From: JBBIVP01 sp037439705 [NCBI: bacterium]
GTDB lineage: Bacteria; JBBIVP01
Reading direction: 5' to 3'
DNA: 7,202 nt
Assembly (NCBI GenBank): GCA_037439705.1
Contig: JBBIVP010000053.1
Location: forward strand, 4,039 to 11,240
Below, one piece after another: positions 1 through 4,744 of the stretch. Position numbers and translations under genes: made by a program. Under the pieces are notes generated by a model. That model was not told where the DNA came from. It saw nothing but the letters and a program-made list of their open reading frames with translations, and searched no databases. The stretch's first letter is position 1, and each line of letters begins with the position of its first letter.

Positions 1-807
1 ATATATGAAGAGAGCGAAGCTCCATCCCTCATAATTCTTGATGAGGCTTTCTCAGGAACAAATCCCGATGAAGCTTCATCGCTTTTGATATCCTATGCGG
101 AGGAATTGATAGAAAAGGGAAATTATGTTCTTCTTACCACCCATTCACCAGAAGTTATGGCATGGGGTGAAGAGAGAGAGGAGGTTTTCAATTACGGAAT
201 GGGATGGGATCCTGAAACATTTACTCCAACATACACCGGAAGAAAGGGAGTAATTGGAATAAGTGCCTCTTTTCCGCTGGCAGAAAGGCTGGAATTTCCG
301 CTAACTGTTATAGAGAAGGCAAAGAAAAGGGCTGGAAAATCAGTTGAACTTCAACTACTCTACGAGAAACTTGAAAGAAAACTGGATGAGGTAGAAAAAT
401 TGAAATTTTCACTTCTTGAAAGGGAAAAGGAAGTTGAAAGGAAAGAGCAGGAGATTGAAAGGAAAATTGAGATTGAATTAAAAAAGATAAGGGCAAGAAT
501 TAAGGAGGAGGCAAGAAGGACAAAAGAAATTTTGAGAAATATCTTAGAAACTGCTAAAAAGGAAACCTCTGTTGAGAAAATAAAGACTTTCATACAAAAA
601 GTAGAAAAAATTTCTGAAGAATATGAGGAAAGATATCCACCATTACCCGGTCCTCCATCAAAGGGGGATGTGGTTTATATTCCTTTTCTCAAAAAGAAAG
701 GTGTTGTTGTTGATTACAATGAGAAAAAAGAAATTGCGGAACTGGATATAGAAGGTAAAAAAATTTTCGTTCCATTTTCTCTTTTAACCAATAAAATTGA
801 AGGTTGA
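1..807 (+). CDS. mutS2: MutS2-like DNA mismatch repair-family ATPase, C-terminal part (5' end outside window)
   Basis: Only the last 268 residues are visible; the frame is open from base 1, so the upstream part is missing. Visible residues 9-24 carry Walker B and the D-loop (LIILDEAFSGTNPDE), and residues 46-48 are the switch histidine (TTH). This is the ABC ATPase of the MutS superfamily. The stretch after it (TFTPTY, then a basic helix near residues 90-115) follows the MutS2 rather than MutS1 pattern. A strongly charged coiled coil covers about residues 115-195, and a small KOW-like beta domain about 215-265 (KGDVVYIP, then VPFSLL). MutS2 proteins normally continue into a C-terminal Smr domain, which nicks nucleic acid; here the stop comes right after the KOW-like domain. 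Known MutS2 roles are suppression of recombination and rescue of collided ribosomes; which applies here is unknown. The next gene overlaps by 11 nt, indicating co-transcription. Confidence 0.85.
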   Translation: MYEESEAPSLIILDEAFSGTNPDEASSLLISYAEELIEKGNYVLLTTHSPEVMAWGEEREEVFNYGMGWDPETFTPTYTGRKGVIGISASFPLAERLEFPLTVIEKAKKRAGKSVELQLLYEKLERKLDEVEKLKFSLLEREKEVERKEQEIERKIEIELKKIRARIKEEARRTKEILRNILETAKKETSVEKIKTFIQKVEKISEEYEERYPPLPGPPSKGDVVYIPFLKKKGVVVDYNEKKEIAELDIEGKKIFVPFSLLTNKIEG

Positions 808-1807
808 AAAAAAGATAAACGAGCTAATTGAACTTGGCAAAAGGGAAAGAGTGTTTACAAAAGGAGCTGGGGGGATATGTTCTGAAACCGAAATAATCCT
901 GGGTAAAAAAAATAGAAACATTTTCTTTGACCTCGCTTCCCTTACAAAAGTTATTCTTACATTTTCTCTCGTTTTTCGTTTCCTGAACGAAAAATTTTCT
1001 CTGGATGATAAAATCGGAGAATTTCTTCCAGTTTTTGGACCAGCGAAGGATATAAAAATTGAAGAACTTCTTTTCCATACATCTGGATTGCCATCCTGGA
1101 AGCCATTTTATAAATCCACAAACCCGGAAAATCCTGATTTTGCAAAGATAAGGGAGAAAATTCTGAGTTGTGTTCCCATTTACAGGAGAGGAGAGAGGCT
1201 TTATAGCGATATAGGTTTTATGTGGCTTGGTTTTTTGATAGAAAAGCTCACCGGACTTCCCATTTATGAGGCTTTCTATCATTTTTTCCCAGAAATGGCG
1301 GGAAAAATTTTTTATATTCCATCAGGGAAAGAGGTGGAAAAGAAAAAATTTGCTCCAACAGGATATTGTGGGTGGAGAAAGAGGAGAATAAGGGGAGAGG
1401 TAAACGATGAGAACGCTTATGCCCTTGGAGGAATTGCAGGACATGCTGGATGTTTTTCTGCAATTGATGGGGTTTGTTATTTCTGCCAGGAAATCCTTAA
1501 GGGGTTCAATGGGAAATCCCTTTTATATCCTGTCTCAAAACTTGAGAGCTTTATTAGAGAAATAAATGGGAAAAAGGTTCTCCTGGGCTGGGATTATCCT
1601 GAAGGTGAAAAGAGCACTGCTGGAAAATACTTTTCGGATTTCACAATAGGGCATCTCGGATTTACAGGAACATCAATATGGATTGATATAAAAAGGAGAT
1701 TTGGAGTGGTTCTCCTCACAAACAGGACAATTTATGGAAGAAATAATATGAAAATAAATGCCTTCAGGCGCCTCTTTCACAATGAAATTCTTCGTGGGTT
1801 AATATAA
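797..1807 (+). CDS. Beta-lactamase-fold serine hydrolase (class C / penicillin-binding-protein-like)
   Basis: A 336-residue protein with the three signature motifs of the serine beta-lactamase/DD-peptidase superfamily: S48-L-T-K51 (nucleophile serine and lysine, in FDLASLTK), Y136-S-D138 (second motif), and H286-L-G288 (third motif, HxG instead of KTG, in GHLGFTGTS). LLFHTSGLP near residue 91 and the glycine-rich NAYALGGIAGHAG near 208-220 are typical of the esterase/amidase-like members. No signal peptide or membrane segment is visible, so it is probably cytoplasmic, unlike true penicillin-binding proteins. Substrate cannot be told from sequence; esterase, amidase or peptidase activity is possible. 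The start is TTG at 797, which overlaps the end of mutS2 by 11 nt and has no clear Shine-Dalgarno, suggesting translational coupling; no better in-frame start precedes the conserved region. Family assignment is secure, function is not. Confidence 0.85.
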   Translation: MKVEKKINELIELGKRERVFTKGAGGICSETEIILGKKNRNIFFDLASLTKVILTFSLVFRFLNEKFSLDDKIGEFLPVFGPAKDIKIEELLFHTSGLPSWKPFYKSTNPENPDFAKIREKILSCVPIYRRGERLYSDIGFMWLGFLIEKLTGLPIYEAFYHFFPEMAGKIFYIPSGKEVEKKKFAPTGYCGWRKRRIRGEVNDENAYALGGIAGHAGCFSAIDGVCYFCQEILKGFNGKSLLYPVSKLESFIREINGKKVLLGWDYPEGEKSTAGKYFSDFTIGHLGFTGTSIWIDIKRRFGVVLLTNRTIYGRNNMKINAFRRLFHNEILRGLI

Positions 1808-1869
1808 AAAAGTTTATTAAGACTTTAAATATTCTGGAATTACTTCACATCAAATTTTACGCCGGGAGT
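1808..1869. other. Short intergenic spacer after the hydrolase gene
   Basis: AT-rich spacer between the hydrolase stop and the tRNA promoter. A 5-bp stem (AAAGT/ACTTT around 1811-1828) is too weak to call a terminator. No gene is seen here. Confidence 0.4.
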
Positions 1870-1899
1870 TTGAAAAAGAGTGAGCTGTTGCGATATAAT
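1870..1899 (+). promoter_or_regulatory. Sigma70-type promoter of tRNA-Ser
   Basis: A -35 element TTGAAA (1870-1875) and a perfect -10 TATAAT (1894-1899) are separated by 18 bp. Transcription would start near 1906, about 8 nt before the mature tRNA 5' end at 1914, leaving a short leader for RNase P. This is the clearest promoter in the window and supports a bacterial host. Confidence 0.75.
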
Positions 1900-1913
1900 T
1901 ATTATATATAAAG

Positions 1914-2004
1914 GGAGAGGTACCGAAGTGGTCATAACGGGGCCGACTCGAAATCGGCTGTCCGCTGATGATGCGGACCGTGGGTTCGAATCCCACCCTC
2001 TCCG
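1914..2004 (+). tRNA. tRNA-Ser, anticodon CGA
   Basis: A 91-nt class II tRNA. The acceptor stem GGAGAGG (1914-1920) pairs with CCTCTCC (1997-2003), followed by discriminator G at 2004. The anticodon stem is 1942-1946 with 1954-1958 and the loop CTCGAAA (1947-1953) holds anticodon CGA at 1949-1951, reading serine codon UCG. The long variable arm has a 6-bp stem (1960-1965 with 1973-1978), as expected for serine tRNAs. The T arm is GTGGG-TTCGAAT-CCCAC (1980-1996). The 3' CCA is not encoded and must be added after transcription. The discriminator G fits seryl-tRNA identity. Confidence 0.97.
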
Positions 2005-2118
2005 ATAATGGTATGGCAGATACAGGTTAGAAGGAGGAGAGGGGCGCGATGATGTTGATTTGGGTGAAGGGTAATTGTAATATATTTTTAGAGGAACTTA
2101 ACAAGTTGGATTTTAACA
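2005..2118. other. Spacer between tRNA-Ser and the toxin-antitoxin cassette
   Basis: This spacer holds a purine-rich stretch (2031-2044) that repeats the tRNA 5' acceptor strand GGAGAGG and is complementary over 8 nt to the tRNA 3' end. A possible promoter (2055-2083) follows. A 30-codon frame (2049-2141) lies behind a Shine-Dalgarno-like AAGGAGGAG, but it has no recognisable product and overlaps the next gene. No classic terminator follows the tRNA. Confidence 0.4.
2055..2083 (+). promoter_or_regulatory. Candidate promoter of the toxin-antitoxin pair
   Basis: TTGATT (2055-2060) and TAATAT (2078-2083) are separated by 17 bp. The -10 lies in the string GTAATATA, which also occurs at the guaB promoter (6328-6335). 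The predicted start near 2090 gives a leader of about 29 nt before the ATG at 2119. Confidence 0.4.
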
Positions 2119-2337
2119 ATGAAAAGGAAAACTCTTTATGACATACCTGTTAATAAAGATTTGATATGGGATTATGAATGGAAAGAGGAGGAGTACAGGA
2201 CAGAAAAATTTTTAAAGTGGTATCTTGCAAGGGTTTTGACCTATGGAACTGCGAAAGATTTACAATATATTGATTTTGAAATTATAAAAGAGTATTTATC
2301 CCGATTAAACATCCCATCTCATATATACGAATTTTGA
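2119..2337 (+). CDS. Small antitoxin-like protein (DUF6922-like in outline) upstream of an AbiEii-type toxin
   Basis: A 72-residue acidic and aromatic protein without membrane segments. The pattern LIWDYEW near residue 15, a helix ending in ARVLTYGTAKDLQ (about 37-49) and a C-terminal helix resemble the small helical proteins (DUF6922-like) that are often encoded just before AbiEii nucleotidyltransferases. I recognise this from layout and motif outline, not from a search. The toxin gene starts 34 nt downstream, so the two are probably co-transcribed, and this protein would be the antitoxin or a repressor of the pair. The ATG at 2119 has no convincing Shine-Dalgarno. Odd point: the frame ends YEF-TGA and stays open for about 30 codons beyond that stop, where I would expect a tryptophan by family memory. 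Composition is more AT-rich than the mutS2 side. Confidence 0.6.
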   Translation: MKRKTLYDIPVNKDLIWDYEWKEEEYRTEKFLKWYLARVLTYGTAKDLQYIDFEIIKEYLSRLNIPSHIYEF

Positions 2338-2371
2338 TCCCATTATTTAAAAATAAAAGAGGAAAGTGAAT

Positions 2372-3031
2372 ATGGAAATTTTAACAGAATTTCAAAAAGA
2401 GTTTTTGAAAAATTTAGGAAAAACAAGTCTGGCTAAGCATTTCTTTTTTGGGGTTGGTACCGCGCTTGCTCATTATTATTTGAAACATAGATATTCGGAA
2501 GACCTTGATTTTTTTACTACAGATGAGTATAGAATGCGCCTTCTCCTTCCCGAGATTAAAGAAGTAGAAGACAAAATAAATGCAAAATTAGAAATAAAAA
2601 GGACATCAGGAACATTTGTTGAAGCATTTTTAATTAAGAAAAAAGAAAAAATTATGATCTACTTTGCATTAGATTCACCATTTAGATTTGAATCTTTAAA
2701 ATTTGACAAGGAGTTAAATATTTATTATGAGAATTTAGGTGACCTTTCCTGCAATAAATTTTCTGCTTTGTTTGAGAGGCATGATGCAAAGGATTTTGTA
2801 GATGTATATTTTTTATCAAAAGAATTTATGGATTTCTGGAAAATTTTTGAAAAAGCAAGAAAGAAACATGTGGGTATTGAAGAATATTATCTTTTGTTGT
2901 CTCTTGATTATGTTCGTTCCATTGAAAAACTGCCGCGAATGATAAAAACTTTAAAAATTGAGGAATTGAAGGATTTTTATGAAGATAAAATAATGAAATT
3001 AATGGAAATGATTAAAAGAAGAAAAATTTAA
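2372..3031 (+). CDS. AbiEii/AbiGii-family nucleotidyltransferase toxin
   Basis: A 219-residue protein of the nucleotidyltransferase fold (MNT/AbiEii/DUF1814 superfamily). Residues 27-33 (GVGTALA) stand for the usual GGTAL loop, and S42-E-D44-L-D46-F-F is the metal-binding DxD signature after the helix. The conserved K129...R136...K140-D141-F-x-D144 block (KFSALFERHDAKDFVDVYFL) matches the second conserved region of the family. Such proteins transfer nucleotides to tRNA or other targets and act as toxins in type IV-like toxin-antitoxin and phage-abortive systems; the target here is unknown. An ATG at 2372 is preferred because AGAGGA (2358-2363) sits 8 nt upstream; a GTG at 2366 in the same frame would leave almost no spacing. 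It follows a small antitoxin-like gene by 34 nt. AT-rich composition and position behind a tRNA suggest acquisition by transfer. Confidence 0.85.
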   Translation: MEILTEFQKEFLKNLGKTSLAKHFFFGVGTALAHYYLKHRYSEDLDFFTTDEYRMRLLLPEIKEVEDKINAKLEIKRTSGTFVEAFLIKKKEKIMIYFALDSPFRFESLKFDKELNIYYENLGDLSCNKFSALFERHDAKDFVDVYFLSKEFMDFWKIFEKARKKHVGIEEYYLLLSLDYVRSIEKLPRMIKTLKIEELKDFYEDKIMKLMEMIKRRKI

Positions 3032-3129
3032 ACACAGTTTTTAGGCTCTTTTTAAAAATTAAAATCTGATTATCTTTTGCACATCTTCTTTCATATATTT
3101 TCAATTTTTACAAATTTCATCTTATTGTT
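3032..3129. other. Convergent intergenic spacer
   Basis: A 98-bp AT-rich spacer between two converging genes. Only A/T-rich self-complementarity (TTTTTAAAAA near 3050) is visible. I see no GC-rich hairpin with a T-run on either strand, so no intrinsic terminator is called. Confidence 0.4.
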
Positions 3130-4077
3130 TTATCTTTCCCGCCTCCTTTTCTCTATTTCCTCCCTTTTTCTTTCCATCCTTTCCTTTATTTCTTTTCTTC
3201 TTTTTTCAAATCTTTTCATTATCTCCATACGCCTTTTCTCCCATCTCTCACGGACTTCCTTTACCCTTTTTTCATACATGTTCTTCAAATCCCTTTTCCT
3301 CATAAATTCTCCTGTATTTGACAAACTATCGTCTATCATGCTGAAGATTGAAAGCCCGGTTTCCATATCTTCTTCTTCTCCCTTTTCTGCTGATGATTTT
3401 ATTCTCTCCATATTCTCTTCATATTTTTCTATAATTTTCTTTAATCTTCTGTTATGTTTTTCTTCTATTTCCCTTCTCCTTTCTTCCAATTCCCTTCTTT
3501 TTCTTGAAAGCCATTCTTCAACTGAAAATGGGGTTGTTGATGGAAGGATTTCAAATTTTTCTTCAGTTATATCATAAATTGCCCTTTCTCCTTCCTTCAA
3601 AGTTCTTATTTCATCCGTGAAGAGGGAAACTTCACCCTCAATGATCTCAATAGCAGAAGAGCCGTCATCTGAACATATTATTTCAAATTCCGTTCCTCTT
3701 ACTCCAACCACTGATGTGGGAGATGTAAAGTTAACCCATTCCTCCCTTCCTTTTTTCAGAAAACCTCTAATCCTTCCCATAAATATGTTTACTTTCAAGA
3801 GAAATTTTTTGAATGTTCCTTCTTCTCCAACGATGGTTTTCTCTATTTTCAATTCGCTTCTTTCTCCAACCCCTATTTTGTGCCCCTCTTTGAGGGTTAT
3901 TTCCACATAACTATTTTTATCGGTCACCACCGTATCTCCCAGAAGAACACCTTCACCGCCAAACACGATAATTTTCTTTCCTTCTCTCAATAGGAAAGCA
4001 CTTCCAAATACTTTTTCAATTTTTCCAAGTTCTTCAATTTGAAGAAGAAAGGAAAAAACTATTATAAATATCTTCAT
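3130..4077 (-). CDS. FecR-domain protein with C-terminal charged coiled coils
   Basis: A 315-residue protein when started at the ATG at 4077. Residues 1-13 form a short hydrophobic signal-like segment (MKIFIIVFSFLLQ) without a lipobox, so export or membrane anchoring is likely but cleavage is uncertain. About residues 20-165 form a FecR-type beta domain: LLGDTVVTDKNSYVEI followed by VNFTSPTSVVGVRGTEFEI, with the hallmark VRGT. The remainder is extremely rich in Arg, Lys and Glu, with two long predicted coiled coils (about 183-230 and 255-315) separated by a serine-rich linker; the C terminus is basic. FecR domains usually sit in anti-sigma or surface-assembly contexts; no sigma factor or TonB receptor gene lies nearby, so a stalk or scaffold role is as likely as signalling. 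A TTG start at 4113 or 4116 would add 12-13 residues, but a promoter overlaps that stretch and favours the ATG. Confidence 0.8.
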   Translation of the reverse strand: MKIFIIVFSFLLQIEELGKIEKVFGSAFLLREGKKIIVFGGEGVLLGDTVVTDKNSYVEITLKEGHKIGVGERSELKIEKTIVGEEGTFKKFLLKVNIFMGRIRGFLKKGREEWVNFTSPTSVVGVRGTEFEIICSDDGSSAIEIIEGEVSLFTDEIRTLKEGERAIYDITEEKFEILPSTTPFSVEEWLSRKRRELEERRREIEEKHNRRLKKIIEKYEENMERIKSSAEKGEEEDMETGLSIFSMIDDSLSNTGEFMRKRDLKNMYEKRVKEVRERWEKRRMEIMKRFEKRRKEIKERMERKREEIEKRRRER

Positions 4078-4084
4078 AGAGATA

Positions 4085-4113
4085 ATTTTAAAACAAAATT
4101 TTTTATATTTCAA
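4085..4113 (-). promoter_or_regulatory. Promoter of the FecR-domain gene, leaderless layout
   Basis: Reading the minus strand, TTGAAA (4113-4108) and TAAAAT (4090-4085) are separated by 17 bp. The -10 ends 7 nt before the ATG at 4077, so the transcript would begin at or next to the start codon. No Shine-Dalgarno precedes that ATG. Confidence 0.55.
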
Positions 4114-4200
4114 CAATTTCCTTTTTAAGAATAGGGCTTGTAGAGGTTTACGATGGAGTCACAAGCAGTTTCGCTCAGTTTCACTTGTTTTTACTGCCAT
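4103..4200 (-). pseudogene. Possible remnant of a small ribbon-helix-helix antitoxin-like gene
   Basis: On the minus strand AGGAAATGATAAAATG (4213-4198) matches 14 of 16 bases of the start context of the neighbouring nuclease gene (AGGAGGTGATAAAATG, 4731-4716). From this ATG the frame gives MAVK and then, only if one A is removed from an A5 run, continues QVKLSETACDSIVNLYKP. A further 1-nt change in a CCC run would extend it as ILKKEIVEI to a TAA at 4105-4103. The reconstructed text resembles the N terminus of VapB-like or ribbon-helix-helix antitoxins (V-K-L-S pattern, then helix). As it stands the ATG frame stops after 13 codons. This is an inference from a short stretch; chance resemblance is a real possibility. 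It also overlaps the promoter of the FecR-domain gene. Confidence 0.25.
4166..4185. repeat. Imperfect 10-bp tandem duplication
   Basis: CAGTTTCGCT (4166-4175) is followed directly by CAGTTTCACT (4176-4185), 9 of 10 bases identical. It lies inside the presumed decayed small gene and may simply reflect slippage. Confidence 0.5.
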
Positions 4201-4227
4201 TTTATCATTTCCTAAAATAAAATTTAT

Positions 4228-4718
4228 CTATTTTGGTAGTGCAGTAGTCTCGTATATTCCTTCACTTTTAGCCCATTCAACTAATTCGTCTTCTGTCATA
4301 ACAACAATACGGGTAGTTGGTCTTGCCTCCGATACCCACGCTACAACTTTTTCAAGTAGTTTACCCATTAACTCGGCATCGCTTTTGTTTTTGTCTCCCT
4401 TCACCTCTTTTTTATTTATATTCTCATTTTCCGGTATAATTACGCCCATGGGAGCTCCGAGAAGGTTTAAATTTACGATACTGCCAATTATATGCTTGTG
4501 ATCTGTTGCGGTTTTTAGTTCAATCTCGAAACCGACAATAGGTAGTTTAGGAACTCTAAAAAGGTTCTCAGATGTTGAAGGTTTAGGAAATCGAAATCGC
4601 TTATCATACCAAACAACATCAATCCAAGAAAACTTAGAAGCAGGGACCTCGCGCTCAACTTCAAAATCCAGTTTTTTCCCAAGTTTTCTAACAATTGTTT
4701 TATATCCTCTTGCGTCAT
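4228..4718 (-). CDS. PD-(D/E)XK nuclease-like protein encoded in two frames (-1 frameshift at a slippery heptamer, or disrupted gene)
   Basis: The first 16 codons run from the ATG at 4718 to the A-run at 4677-4672. Zero frame then gives a hydrophobic tail and stops at 4517-4515 (67 residues). The -1 frame continues as a coherent soluble protein to a TAG at 4230-4228, 163 residues in all. In the joined product, FEVE at 19-22, I33-D34-V-V-W37 and G63-F-E65-I-E67-L-K69 have the spacing and strand pattern of a PD-(D/E)XK nuclease core, followed by a helix and NLNLLGAPMGVIIP (83-96). I do not recognise the exact family. The frame change sits on A AAA AAC, read as GGA AAA AAC, so a -1 slip gives exactly the right frame; loss of one A in evolution or in sequencing would look the same. 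The start has an 11-nt Shine-Dalgarno, much stronger than the neighbours. It lies 26 nt behind the MBL gene. Confidence 0.6.
4671..4677 (-). promoter_or_regulatory. Slippery heptamer A AAA AAC at the frame junction
   Basis: On the minus strand the phase is ggA AAA AAC in the zero frame, the X XXY YYZ arrangement used for -1 ribosomal frameshifting. Slipping back one base makes CTG (4671-4669) the next codon and enters the long conserved frame. No strong stimulatory hairpin is visible just downstream; only a 4-bp GAAG/CTTC pairing is seen. Confidence 0.45.
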
Positions 4719-4721
4719 TTT

Positions 4722-4732
4722 ATCACCTCCTT
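4722..4732 (-). promoter_or_regulatory. Full-length Shine-Dalgarno of the nuclease-like gene
   Basis: AAGGAGGTGAT is complementary over all 11 bases to the usual bacterial 16S rRNA 3' tail (ATCACCTCCTT). It ends 3 nt before the ATG at 4718, with the AGGAGG core 7 nt away. It fixes the start codon and contrasts with the weak or absent sites of the neighbouring genes. Confidence 0.85.
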
Positions 4733-4744
4733 ATTTTAACTTCC

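Noticed and set aside
824-1282. A 152-codon minus-strand frame
   Set aside because: It lies opposite the serine hydrolase, whose catalytic motifs are clear; the antisense frame has no recognisable motif.
1811-1828. A hairpin AAAGT...ACTTT after the hydrolase stop
   Set aside because: Five A/T-rich base pairs and no T-run; not a credible terminator.
1891-1912. An archaeal-type TATA box upstream of the tRNA (ATATATAAA)
   Set aside because: A well-spaced bacterial -35/-10 pair explains the region, and the gene content (MutS2, PilZ, FecR) and 16S-complementary SD are bacterial.
2049-2141. A 30-codon plus-strand frame behind AAGGAGGAG, overlapping the antitoxin start
   Set aside because: Too short, no recognisable product, and the best promoter for the cassette would start transcription inside it. 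Kept only as part of the inverted-repeat finding.
3077-3577. A 166-codon plus-strand frame rich in Ser, Phe and Leu
   Set aside because: It is the antisense of the coiled-coil end of the FecR-domain gene; its composition is the mirror of Glu/Arg/Lys codons and no ribosome binding site or domain is seen.
3617-3910. A 97-codon plus-strand frame
   Set aside because: Antisense of the FecR domain; no independent support.
4515-4718. The 67-codon zero-frame product as an independent small membrane protein
   Set aside because: Its first 16 codons belong to the nuclease-like protein, and its tail looks like out-of-frame reading of the conserved -1 frame. It matters only as the possible non-shifted product.
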